Source: Rugalucina vietnamica (lineage: Eukaryota; Mollusca; Bivalvia; Lucinida; Lucinidae). Taken from it: a stretch of DNA of 64,000 nucleotides. A model generated the notes under the pieces. It made no database searches. It was given only the letters and a program-made list of their open reading frames with translations, and was not told the DNA's origin. A program made the position numbers and the translations under genes. Below, in pieces: positions 53,808 through 63,956 of the stretch. Position 1 is the first letter of the stretch, and every line of letters starts with the position of its first letter. The stretch covers positions 60,738,812-60,802,811 of the forward strand of contig OZ024870.1 of the NCBI GenBank assembly GCA_964017185.1, in the 5' to 3' direction.

Positions 53808-53811
53808 CAAT

Positions 53812-54640
53812 CACATGCTCTCTCGAAATGTGTGCATTTTCCTGGTTTTGACACTTTTAGAAACCACAAACTATCATTGCATTGCCATTGTAAGAATGAT
53901 AACAAACATAGTGTACTTCAATTTGAAATATATATTTTTCGGATGTTCGCGTTTAATTATTTATATTCGTTTTGCTCTTCAAGTGATTTGTGTGATTGAT
54001 TTATAAATCACTAACATTTACTATTATCGCCATGTTTTTCAAATGCGAGAAAAAGATAAATTGTGTAGGAGCTTCTTATTCAAAATAAAATAATGAAAGC
54101 GAATGCAGAGAGGGTCATGAATGTGTTTGATAAAACCAAGGATGAGTAGTTAGTATTTAAGGATTTTATTATAGCTTTGGGAGAAAAAGAGTAACGTGTG
54201 GCTGACCCATGTTCTCCTCCACCCCCTCTTTCTTCTGGTGAAGACAGAAAAACGCGGGAAAATGCAACATACCACTTACTTTGAAGCAGAACTCTATTTT
54301 ATATATAAGAGGGAACATTCACTTATTTCATAATTTCTGGCTATCTTTTCCTTCCCTTTTGTGGTTTTTATTTAAACAAAATGTACATCGCTAAGAAAAA
54401 TACCCAAGCATATATAAATACACCGGTTAACGTTAGGTTTTCATTTCTATGAAACAAAATGGACGAGACATACTCTGCTTGACCAAAATCACTAGCAATC
54501 CGACATCAGTTACTTTTCTATTGTTTTACATGCCTTATGTTGACTTCATGATTTTAAAGACACATATAGATTATATGATTAAACTCTGTGTCTTAGCAGT
54601 GCCAAAAACGCTTAGTACACCGATTATAGGGTGAACCAGC
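53812..54640. other. AT-rich intergenic DNA, nothing recognised
   Basis: This is the continuation of the pre-insertion sequence found left of 37663. No gene or RNA gene is visible. Confidence 0.4.
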
Positions 54641-54643
54641 ATA

Positions 54644-54906
54644 ACTTGGGGGTGGACAGGGGGGTATCCAATCCCCGCTTCCCTCCCCTTCTCTTCCCGC
54701 TTCCCTCCCCCTCTCTCCCCGCTTCCCTCCCCCTCTCTCATTGCCTCCCTCCCCCTCTGTCTCCCCTCTTCCCTCCCCCTCTCTCCCCTCTTCCCTCCCC
54801 CTCTCTCCCGCTTCCCTCCCCTCTCTCCCCGCCTCCCTCCCCCTCTCTCCCCGCTTCCCGCCCCCTCTCTCCCCGTACCCCCGCCCCCCCTGTCCACCCC
54901 CCATCA
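54644..54906. repeat. Polypyrimidine minisatellite flanked by inverted GGGGGTGGACAGG ends
   Basis: About ten 20-24-bp units of the type cttccctccccctctctcccc form a strand almost free of purines (54676-54895). The flanks gggggtggacagggggg (54648-54664) and ccccccctgtccaccccc (54884-54901) are inverted, so it is a bounded element. Mirror-like pyrimidine tracts can form triplex DNA. The Gly/Arg/Glu and Pro/Leu frames are artefacts. Confidence 0.8.
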
Positions 54907-54909
54907 TGG

Positions 54910-55154
54910 AGGTACCTCCATGACAGGATGCAGCAATTTTTTATGCTTCCAAATACAGATTTTACTGTCAGTTCATGTCATTCCATTTGGCTTCAGATAA
55001 AATCTCGCACACAGGAGAACCAAATCATATGATTAATGCTATAATTTAAGCATGACCAAAATGATGTTAACATAAACAGATACTGACCTTAAATATTTAC
55101 CGGATGACTGTAGACGATCAGTGTCTACATCAGGATTACATGTCCATGCAGTGA
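54910..55154. other. Intergenic DNA, nothing recognised
   Basis: A short palindrome (catggaggtacctccatg, 54905-54922) lies at the edge. No gene is visible. Confidence 0.35.
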
Positions 55155-55430
55155 ATACCCCCTTTAACCCCACTTTTATATAGCGAAACTGGGGTTTGCA
55201 GGGGTATACCTATTTTTCTTATTTTTGATCCAAACCATACATTGTGGGTACTCGTTTATAATAGAACTGCATCAGCGAGGCAGTTCTAACGTGTATCCAC
55301 AATGTATGTTTTGAGCAAAAATATTAAAAATATCAAACTTTTTATACTGAAAATTTCAATTTTTACAGCTGAAAAAAAAATCCATATGTTGCATGGGCAT
55401 GTTTTCGTAATGTATCTATATATTGTGATA
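55155..55430 (-). repeat. Long-hairpin repeat family, copy 3 (inverted)
   Basis: In opposite orientation to copies 1 and 2: the tggggt/cacccc-type stem comes first (55165-55205), then the long hairpin (55211-55331, arms attgtgggta and tatccacaat), then the flank 'ttgcatgggcatgttttcgtaat'. Confidence 0.65.
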
Positions 55431-55687
55431 TCCTCATAACTGAGTATTTCTGTACACCTTTCTGAACATTAATGGCAGGCAGCTTTAATACTTATGTGTT
55501 TTACTAAGCTATCTCTCTTATTTCTTCTGTCCAGTGATTGCAGGTTCAGTTCTGTATCCCATGTAAGTTTGGGGACTTTTCCCCAAATACAGGCCTGAGA
55601 CATTTTATTGTAATTGTGGTTCAGTCAGTTTCAGATATATATGTGCTACTCTTCATGTATGTTTCATTATCTGAGTTTTGATATGAG

Positions 55688-55920
55688 ATGCCCCATGAGA
55701 AAACCAACAATCTGCACAGGCAAAAACAAAGGCGCATATCAGCTTGGCAGTAACCGGGAAGCTGATCAGCGCCTGCGTTTTCGCTACTCAGTACAATTTC
55801 TCTACTTTCTTAATCCAAAATCTCCAGCCTCTAACCACCTTCTGTGACTGTACAGGCTGGTTTGTGTCGGACCCAGTGGGAACCCAAATTGTTGGTTTTC
55901 TCATGCACAGGCTCATATTG
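55688..55920 (+). mobile_element. GATC-hairpin MITE, ~230 bp
   Basis: The ends 'gagatgccccatgagaaaacc' and 'ggttttctcatgcacaggctc' are inverted. The core 'aaaaacaaaggcgcatatcagc…gctgatcagcgcctgcgttttc' is present. It sits just upstream of the first coding exon of the zinc-finger gene. Confidence 0.7.
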
Positions 55921-55950
55921 TTTCAGATCTGAAACTTTCAGAGCAACAGA

Positions 55951-56065
55951 ATGGCAAAGATGGATGACTATTATCAGGTTACATTGCTGGTGACATCGGA
56001 ACATGAGTCAGCCATAGTTGATCTGTACACACAGAGATGCTGGGTTTACATGAAACTTAAAACAG
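55951..56065 (+). CDS. Zinc-finger gene, first coding exon (residues 1-38)
   Basis: ATG at 55951 opens 38 codons and one extra base before a gtgag donor. The phase fits exon 2 exactly. The exon is too short to stand out alone; support comes from the clean donor and phase match. Confidence 0.6.
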
Positions 56066-59000
56066 GTGAGATACCGTGAGAAATCATTTCACTTCAAGCC
56101 TCTTGCTTGGAGATTAGTTTATTTGTTTGTTGGTATTGGGGCTTAATGTCCCAGTCAACAATTTTTCAGTCACATGGAGACAGAGCCAAAGCTTCCTGTG
56201 TGTAACCAGTACTGTAGGGAGTTAATGTTTCTTGCTCAAGGACACGACACGGCACCATCTGTGGGGATCGAACCCAGGACCTCTCGATTCAGAGTCCGAT
56301 GCTCTACCACTAAACCACTACACACCCTTTCAAAATTATTTGTGTCTATTTTGTAGCTAGGAAATCATCCATAATTTTGGCCTTAAAAAATTACAAAAAT
56401 ATACTCTGACTCTGTAGCTTTTTTAAATATCTCCATAAAATGTTTTAAGCACAATGTGCTAGTTGTTTTATTCAATATAATTGTGCAGGTGCATAAGAAC
56501 ACCAACAATCTGCATATGCGAAAATAAAGCCACAGATCAGCTGTGCAGAAACTGCACGGCTGATCAGTGCCTTTGTTTTTGTTCCATAGATAGTGCAATA
56601 CCTCTTCTTTTTAAATTCGAAATTTTAAGGTTCTAGCCCGTTCCTCAGACTGTACAGTTCGGAATGTGTCAGACCTGGTCTGAGCCCAAATTGTTGGTTT
56701 TCTCGCGCACAGGCTTAATTAGTTTAACAATGACAAAACTTGCTTCACATGGTGAGTATAACCCAATTTTGATGAATGGATTTTCCCATCATTATCAATT
56801 GGGTGAGTCCACTTTCATTTTTAGGGGTGTTAAGAGTGATTTTTTAAATTTTATTCAATTTTTCGATGAAAATTCTCCAAGCAAACAGAATAGCCCCAGT
56901 GGGACGACACATTCTGCGGCGTCACATCTGGGGCTATACTGTTTGCCTATGTCCCACAAAAGGGGCGCCAGGCTTATATGAGTTAAAACAAGTTTGCAAT
57001 ATTTACTGTTTAGTGCACTAAGCAAATCTAATGTTTTATTTCACTCACACTGAAATGCATTATATCTCCTTGCCGTTCCAGAGCAACTTCATGATGCAAC
57101 AAACAAACAGGTTCAGAATTCCTGTGTTTAACCAGTACTGTAGGGAGTTAATGTTGCTCAAGGACACGACACGGAACCATCTGTGGGGATCGAACCCAGG
57201 AGCTCTCGATTCAGAGTCCAATGCTCTACCACTTAACCACTACATACCCTTTCAAAATTATTTGTGTCTGTTGTAGCTAGGAAATCATCCATAATTTTGG
57301 CCTTAAAACAATTACAAAAAAGATACTCCTTGACTCTCTGTAGCTTTTTTAAATATCTTCTCCATAAATTTTTTTAAGCACAATGTGCTAGTTGTTTATT
57401 CAATATAATTGAGCAGGTGCATAAGAACACCAACAATCTGCATATGCGAAAATAAAGCCGCAGATCAGCCGTGCACAAACTGCACAGCTGATCAGCCCCT
57501 TTGTTTTCGCTCCATAGATAGTGCAATACCTCTTCTTTTTAAATTCGAAATTTTAAGGTTCTAGCCTGTTCCTGAGACTGTCCAGGCCGGTTTGTGTCAG
57601 ACCTGGTCAGAACCCAAATTGTTGGTTTTCTCACACACAGGCTTAATTAGTTTAACAATGACAAAACTTGCTTCACATGGAGAGTTTAACCCATATTTGA
57701 CAAATGGATTTTCCCATCATTATCAATTGTGTGAGTCCACTTTCATTTTTAGGGGTGTTAGGAGTGATTTTTAAAATTTTATTCAAATTTTTTATGAAAA
57801 TTCTCTAAGCAAACAGAATAGCCCCAGTCGGACGCCACATTCTGTGGCATCACATCTGGGGCTATACTGTTTGCCTATGTCCCACAAAAGGGACGCCAGG
57901 CTTACATGAGTTAAAACAAGTTTGCATTATTTACTGTTTAGTGCACTAAGCAAATCTAATGTTTTATTTCACTCACACTGAAATGCATTATATCCTCTTG
58001 CCGTTCCAGAGCAACTTCATGATGCAACAAACAAACAGGTTCAGAATATCTTTGGAAGAGAACTTATCGAAGAACATGCTTCACTATCCCAAATGAGACG
58101 TTTTTCAAGTAAATCGCAAACTGGCAGCAATGTAGCTGAGACAGAGGGTTTGGACAATAATTTACCTGAGGGTGAGACAAAAGGTGATCTGAATACAGAT
58201 GCAGCCTACACAGTTGTCAAAACAGAGGTATCATCTATAGGGGATTATTCTACTTTCACAGGACTAGAAGCACAACATGAATTCGACACAGAATGCACAA
58301 GCAGCACTAAGACAGAAACAAGTGAGTCAGAGAGTCCACTTTTCACAAGAATAAGTCACGGTGAAAAAGTAGCTGTCTCAGATAGCATGAAATCGACCCT
58401 GGATCATATTATGCCTTTAGTGGAATGCTGCGATGCACCACAAAGTAAAGTATTTCAACAAAATAGAACATTGACCTTGCAGAAGAAGTTAAGATCTGTT
58501 TCGAAAAGGAACAGTAGAAAGAGGCCAGCAGAGTCCATAGACAGAAAGAGAAATAAAAGAGGCCAGAAAGTAAAGCTGAATCACATAAAGATTTTATCAG
58601 AATCTGATATTAAAGTTGAGGCAGGTGAAGAGGCCACAGAAACTTTGATTCAAATTCAAAAGCCATCAAAGGTGAAAGTGAAAATCAAAAAAACGGAGGG
58701 TGAAGAGGGATTGTTTTGTAGTTTTTGCAATAGGACATTCAAAAATAAGGCATCTATTGATAAGCACATATTAGATAGTAAATGCTTACTAAAATGTGAT
58801 GTTTGTGACAAGGTTTTTGCATACCAGAATAAACAAAACTTGAAAAAACACCTGAAACGCCATGGTGAACAAAATGATTATAAATGTGAAGATTGTAATA
58901 AACAATTTTTCGATAAATACAAATTGTTGCAACACAGACAAACTATCCATTGTGAGGACAGACAATATAAATGTGAGAATTGCTGCAAAACATTTACAGC

Positions 59001-59478
59001 TGAATCCAATTTGATATTACATAAGGCAACCAATCATAGTGTGGAGGGCAAATACCCATGTCCAAACTGTCCAAAAGTGTATGAAAGGGCTGAAAGATTA
59101 GGTGAACATTTGAAATTCATTCATTTAATAGGTGAGGATCGACTTCTACCATGCAGTTACTGTGGTAATGTTTACACAGCGAGATATCTCCCAGTTCATG
59201 AGAAATTGACACATAAGAAAACTAAAGACTTTCACTGTGAACTGTGTCCAGCTTCGTTTGTAAATGGAGTAGAATTAACATACCATATGAGGAGACATAC
59301 CAAGTCGTACAGCGAGTACTGTGAGACATGTGGTAAGGGTTGTTACACCAGGACTGAGCTCAAGAACCACCTGAGGATCCACAGTGGTGAAAAACCATTT
59401 AGTTGTACTTTATGTGAATATAGATGTGCCCTGAAAACAAATCTCACAAAGCATATGAAAATTCATAACAAAGGATAA
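55951..59478 (+). CDS. C2H2 zinc-finger protein, 2 coding exons (527 aa)
   Basis: The model joins 55951-56065 (donor acag|gtgag, phase 1) with 58010-59478 (acceptor ccgttccag), giving a continuous 527-codon frame. Residues 1-66 form an unrecognised N-terminal segment. Residues 67-270 are acidic and low-complexity, with a basic nuclear-localisation-like stretch at 207-225 (SRKRPAESIDRKRNKRGQK). Nine zinc fingers occupy about 274-525: the first is C2HC-like (its last ligand is Cys), eight are C2H2, and fingers 8-9 are joined by a TGEKP-type linker (HSGEKPF). It is likely a nuclear DNA-binding regulator; the target is unknown. A 5' untranslated exon may precede, as a tttcag lies just before 55941. 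The intron carries two SINEs and two MITEs in a tandem duplication. Confidence 0.8.
56105..56325 (-). mobile_element. tRNA-derived SINE (Gln-like head), copy 1
   Basis: On minus, from 56323, 'gtgtagtggtttagtggtag' and 'cctgggttcgatcccc' give A and B boxes. The anticodon-loop region 'actctgaat' recalls tRNA-Gln. The body continues to about 56105. It lies in the intron. Confidence 0.7.
56485..56716 (+). mobile_element. GATC-hairpin MITE in duplication copy A
   Basis: The core 'aaaataaagccacagatcagctgtgcag…cacggctgatcagtgcctttgttt' is followed by the 'cagacctggtctgagcccaa' section and the 'ggttttctcgcgcacaggctt' end. Confidence 0.7.
57082..57119 (+). pseudogene. Duplicated fragment of zinc-finger exon 2 with intact acceptor
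   Basis: The 38 bases after 'ccgttccag' equal the start of the real exon at 58010 and then run into SINE sequence. Splicing here would shift into unrelated sequence, so it is a decoy acceptor. Confidence 0.75.
57120..57250 (-). mobile_element. tRNA-derived SINE (Gln-like head), truncated copy 2
   Basis: The same head as copy 1, with A and B boxes on minus (57176-57247). It was truncated by the duplication junction. Confidence 0.7.
57417..57644 (+). mobile_element. GATC-hairpin MITE in duplication copy B
   Basis: This is the duplicate of 56485-56716 with a few substitutions ('cgcagatcagccgtgcac', 'cacagctgatcagccc'). Confidence 0.7.
58010..59478 (+). CDS. Zinc-finger gene, main exon (residues 39-527)
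   Basis: The frame is open from the acceptor, upstream of Met67 (58093), to the stop at 59476-59478. It contains all nine fingers. If exon 1 is wrong, translation could start at Met67, giving 461 residues. Confidence 0.85.
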
Positions 59479-59589
59479 GACTGTGCAAAAATGTGTCATA
59501 AACAGGTTTCACCATTTATGACAAGCATGCATTTTGATAGAAGGTAAAATCTAATGTGTAAACCTAACGAAGAGAAGTTCCCACTAAGA

Positions 59590-60377
59590 CTTACAACAAG
59601 CCTCAAGAAAAATATTACCATGCTCTACAAAGTTTGTATAAATCATGACCCTGGAATGACCTAGACCTTTTTTACGGCAAGGTCAACTTAGCCCATGCAT
59701 TTGAATGGGAAAAAAATAGGAAAATGTCAATTAATGGCAAAAAACTTGCTAGGAATGAGCAAATGGACAGAAGATTTATGTTTATGAACATATTTTGGGC
59801 CCAGAGGGTTGTCTGCCCCTGCCCCGAGGCTATATACATGTGTATGACCATAATATTCAAACATCATCTTCTCTGAAACCGCTTTGCCAATCAAAGCCAA
59901 ACTTTATGTGGAACATTCTTAGGAAGAGTGAATGAAAGTTTGTTTAAATGGTCAAGGTCACATGACCAAGATGGCCACCATGGCTATAAATAGCAAAAAA
60001 CTTTAAAAGTCTTCTTCTCCAGAACCAGAAGGCCTATGATTTTGAAACTTGTCATGAAGCATCAGGCAATGGAGTCCTACATAGTTTGTATAAATCATGA
60101 CCCTGGGATGACCTTGACCTATTTTACGGCAAGGTCAACTTAGGTCGTCCATGCATTTGAATGGGGATAATTGTTAAAATGTCATTTGATGGGCAAAACT
60201 TGCAGTAAATTGACAAATGGACTGAATTTTTATGATTTGAAAAAGAAATTGACCCCAGGATTTTTTCTGACCCTGCCACGGGGTTATATACACGTATATT
60301 ACCATCATAGTCAGACAAGTTTATTGGAATATGTCTCAGGTCTCAGGTGAGCGTTTACAGGACCACTGGTCCTCTGG
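59590..60377 (-). repeat. Composite dispersed repeat, minus copy 2
   Basis: Two internal units ('aaatcatgaccctg', 'aaggtcaacttag') run to the terminus 'caggtgagcgtttacaggaccactggtcctctggt', the same end as the left edge at 788-830. It is truncated on the low side, just past the zinc-finger gene. Confidence 0.65.
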
Positions 60378-60642
60378 TTTGATATCAAAAAATCGATTTT
60401 GTAATATCGAAAAATCAGGGTTATTTTTATGTCAAAATATCGAATTTCTGATACCAAAAAATCGAATTTCTGATATCAAAAATTCGAATTTCTGATATCA
60501 AAAAAATGTAGTTATTTTTTATATCAGAAATTCGATTTTTTTTTATATCAGAAATTCGATTTTCTGATATCAAATAATAATTTGTGATATCAAAAAATCG
60601 AATTTCTGATATCAAAAAATCGGGATTTTATAGTAAAACGGC
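60377..60642. repeat. GATATC minisatellite with the conserved terminus GATTTTATAGTAAAACGGC
   Basis: A short array of GATATC units ends at 60624-60642 in the same 19-bp sequence as 4846-4864, followed by the same 'accccata'. It abuts the composite repeat terminus with no gap. Confidence 0.8.
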
Positions 60643-60659
60643 ACCCCATACTTTTTCAT

Positions 60660-61460
60660 CAAACTGCCGAAAATTTAGGGCTCAAAGTATGGACACTAAC
60701 AGCGTACGGAGCACTTTGGCGTTAATAACGTTACTTTGACGTAAAACAACATTCATATCTGAGCGTGTCGGCGTCAAACAGATCCACCGGGGCTAAATCG
60801 GGGCTGTATTGCGCATGCCATGGTCTCTTGTATCCTATGAAATCAACAGTCGTCAATGTATCTTACAATTGATGAGTGGATGGTGTTGTTTTCGTGAAAA
60901 ATCTGATTTTTTATGTCAAACCCCGACCGTTTCTTCCCTAGGCCTCCCGTTTTTGCGATTGTCATTAATATCCGCGCGTCCTTAGCCCATCCAAGTAGAA
61001 AACAAGACTCCTCACCTCTTTCTATGCACTTTCCTTGGGTTTCATGAATTTCAAAGTGTTTGTAGGGTATTGTCTGCTCTTTACCGCGTGCTGCTCCGTA
61101 CGTTCCCATGACGTCGGCTTTTTTTACGATCAAAAGTTTAAAACACTGTCAAAATTGTAATTAATATGTTATCACTCTGATTCTCTGTAGTTAAATCAAA
61201 ATACTGTTGATATGATATCATGCAAAAATTCACGCCGTTGTGGTGCCGTTTTATAAAGGAATTGGCAATGATTCATAACATCACAAAATCCGATTTAGGG
61301 TTTTTCAAAGTGCTCCGTACCCTCGTATACGCCGTATGTTAGTCGACATTTTAAAACAATTTTTGTATATTCTTTTCTTAATTTATCCGAAAAATAAAGG
61401 AAATGGATGTGATTTGTTATTTGAAAAGTTTCATAGTGATTTGACGTTAAATATCCTTTG
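60660..61460. promoter_or_regulatory. CpG-containing region, possible divergent promoter
   Basis: CpG-richer unique DNA lies between two candidate first exons on opposite strands (61133→61016 and 61463→61496). No TATA box is clear. Promoter function is only inferred. Confidence 0.25.
61016..61133 (-). CDS. Possible first coding exon, minus strand
   Basis: ATG at 61133 opens 39 codons (start MIVKKADVMGTYGAARG) up to a good donor (aaagag|gtgagg) at 61016. An inner Met (MGTYGAARG) may be the real start. No continuation exon was found and no family is recognised. Confidence 0.22.
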
Positions 61461-61462
61461 AA

Positions 61463-61496
61463 ATGAACCAGTCCGGGAACTTTCCGAGTGTTCCTC
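61463..61496 (+). CDS. Possible first coding exon, plus strand
   Basis: ATG in a fair context (ttgaaATGA) is followed by 11 codons (MNQSGNFPSVP) and a consensus donor gtaagt at 61497. It could start the gene whose decayed exon lies at 63290-63955, but no direct link is visible. Confidence 0.2.
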
Positions 61497-61514
61497 GTAA
61501 GTACTTCGTTTTTA

Positions 61515-62372
61515 TCGCACCTGCTTATAGCAGGGTGCGATATAGGAGTTCAAATTTCCGTCCGTCCGTACGTTCGTTCGTCCGTCAACATTTACGTCGA
61601 AGTTTGGTTTTCTCGACATCAGAGATAGCTGCGAGTCTGAAACCTTGCATAGTAATTGTCCCTGACATACCCTTCAAGCACGCACCTTAACCCGGTGGCT
61701 ATGACCTATATTTCACGGTCCACTGACTTTGAAAATTTTTACGTCGAAGTTTTGTCAACATTACGTTTCTCGACATCAGAGATAGCTGCGAGTCTGAAAC
61801 CTTGCATAGTAATTGTCCTTGACATACCCTTCAAGCACGCACCTTAACCCGGTGCCCTTGACCTATATTTCACGGTCCACTGATTTTGAAAATTTTTACG
61901 TCGAAGTTTGGTTTTCTCGACATCAGAGATAGCTGCGAGTCTGAAACCTTGCATAGTAATTGTCCTTGACATACCCTTCAAGCACGCACCTTAACCTGGT
62001 GCCCTTGACCTATATTTCACGGTCCACTGACTTTGATAATTTTTACGTCGAAGTTTGGTTTTCTCGACATCAGAGATAGCTGCAAGTCTGAAACCTTGCA
62101 TAGTAATTGTCCTTGACATACCCTTCAAGCACGCACCTTAACCTGGTGCCCTTGACCTATATTTCACGGTCCACTGACTTTGAAAAATTTTACGTCGAAG
62201 TTTGGTTTTCTCGACATCAGAGATAGCTGCGAATCTGAAACCTTGCATAGTAATTGTCCTTGACATGCCCTTCAAGCACGCACCTTGACCCGGTGCCCTT
62301 GAACTATATTTCACGGTCTGTTGACTTTGCCCGATGCAGGTGCGATATCGACCTCCGCGGAGTTCTTGTTAT
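61515..62372. repeat. Element with five ~150-bp tandem units
   Basis: Units starting 'tacgtcgaagttt' recur near 61592, 61740, 61897, 62045 and 62191, each with 'ctcgacatcagagatagctg' and 'ccttgcatagtaattgtcc'. The array is bounded by 'gcacctgcttatagcagggtgcgata' and, at the far end, 'gatgcaggtgcgatatcg'. A gtccgtccgtacgttcg tract leads in. It is non-coding and a probable mobile repeat. Confidence 0.75.
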
Positions 62373-63280
62373 TTAAAAATAATAGCAGGAGATATGGCAA
62401 TAAGTGACTGATTTCTCATTCCATTGCTATAATTTATATTCATACATGAATGGGAGTAAACAAGGCGAAAAGCTATTGGCTCAATGTTTAAGATTTTTTT
62501 GGCGAAAACTGCCAAAAGTTTGGCTCAAATTTGGCTCTTAGTTTAAGAAAATGGCACAAAAATCAGATTGGCGAAAATGTAGGCAAAAGAAAAAAATCCC
62601 TATAACACAAACCCTGGTGAGAACTAATTTTTTTGCTGACTGTTATCAGTATCATGGTAAAGGTAAATAGCATGCAAAGCATAGGAACCGGAACAAAAAG
62701 AACCATATCCCCCCCCCCCCCCCGCCCCCCAAATATAAATAAATAAATAAGTAAATACATGTAAATGAAAATTAAGAAATAACCAGAATTAACAAATGAA
62801 AAAGTACTGATAGAAAGGAACAAATGGCCATCCGAGTGACTCGCACTTTCCAAAAGAGTTGATCAGTCAGGTAACCAAACTTAACACTGAATTTATTAAA
62901 ACATCCATATGGTAGAAACACTACTGAAACAGAATCTAAAACGAGAAATTAAGAAGTACCGACTTGAAACGAAGACCTTATCCCAAAGAATATGCATTAT
63001 AGAAATCAACACTCATTGGCATTTCAGATATCACTCAACAAGTACAAAGGTCCATTTACATAGTTTTTTCCCCAGACTATCAGGGATCCTGATTCTCTGA
63101 TCTCCTCTGCTGAACAGTCAGATGATTGTGTGTCTAAATTTTCTTAGTCTCTTGTGAGAGGTCGAGACTAATCCCCTCCGGTCAAGCCATACCCCCTGGC
63201 GTGGTATTGTCAATTTGACATTTCACCAGTAAACTGATCTGATTCTGATCAATGATATAAGATTATTAGGGATTAAGTGT
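62373..63280. other. AT-rich DNA with poly-C tract; no gene recognised
   Basis: A C run with one G lies at 62709-62728. The stretch 63085-63220 resembles 27460-27610. Nothing else was recognised. Confidence 0.4.
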
Positions 63281-63289
63281 AAGTTTAAA

Positions 63290-63955
63290 TTCTAAACTTT
63301 GAAGGGGGACATGTATCGACTTTAAATGTTACTGACGCCAATGAAGCTTTAGTCATAGCTCAGACAAGTGCAATTGTTAAAACAAAGGCATCTACTTTAA
63401 CAGGTGAACTGGTAAGACCAGAAACACATCATGTCACAGAGACGGATACTCAAATAAACGGCGAGATAGGAACCAATTATGCTGACATTCCAAAGACCAA
63501 TCTAACAGCCCAAGCAAATATAAACGAACCTGCTGTGCTGAAGTTTGAAGAATCCGCAGGTGTATGTGCTTCTGAACATAGTGAGCATAGTGAAGATGAA
63601 GCAGTACAGTGTTTAGAAGCTCAAATGATTAGTCCTACGGAAAAATCACACACTTCTAGATAAAAAAAAAAACAAACAAAAGAAGAAATAAGGCAGCAGT
63701 ACCTAGTCTAATTAATTTGATGAGAAGTAGTAGATTATCACTTTGCCAAACAAGTACTATGACTTTAGGTTAAGTACAGACAGATCTGTCACCAGAACTT
63801 ACAGATGAAGTAGAGACAGTTGAAGCGTCTCAGGAGAATGTTGATGTGAAAGTCAATGTCCAAAGAAAGAGAGGTGAAGGTTTCTTTTGAGACACATGTA
63901 CCATTACATGTAAGAAAAAAGACAACATACGATAAGCACCTATGTGATATTAATT
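63290..63955 (+). pseudogene. Decayed paralogue of the zinc-finger gene main exon
   Basis: A frame without an initial Met runs from about 63305 to a stop at 63663, rich in Thr, Glu and Ala with acidic stretches (for example HSEHSEDEA). It resembles the low-complexity region of the 527-residue zinc-finger protein (shared VKT motif context). Downstream, after stops and indels, DNA at 63870-63950 aligns loosely with the first finger of that gene, including 'gataagcac' and the flanking 'gaaggtttcttttg'. It is best read as a mutated tandem copy; no intact finger remains. Confidence 0.5.
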
Positions 63956-63956
63956 G

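Larger units (their letters stand above)
56194..58047 (+). repeat. Tandem duplication in the zinc-finger gene intron (926 + 928 bp)
   Basis: Copy A 56194-57119 and copy B 57120-58047 run from 'tcctgtgt' inside the SINE through a MITE, a hairpin (gcaaacagaatagccccag and its complement, 56878-56943 and 57808-57873) and the intron 3' end into the first 38 bases of exon 2. The junction is at 57119/57120, inside the copied exon. Only copy B continues into the real exon. Confidence 0.85.

Noticed and set aside
54571..55032. Gly/Arg/Glu-rich and Pro/Leu/Ser-rich frames
   Set aside because: All frames through the polypyrimidine minisatellite stay open because of its composition; there are no coding features.
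56255..57247. tRNA-Gln genes on minus
   Set aside because: Acceptor stems do not pair and the heads continue into a shared SINE body, so they are SINE heads.
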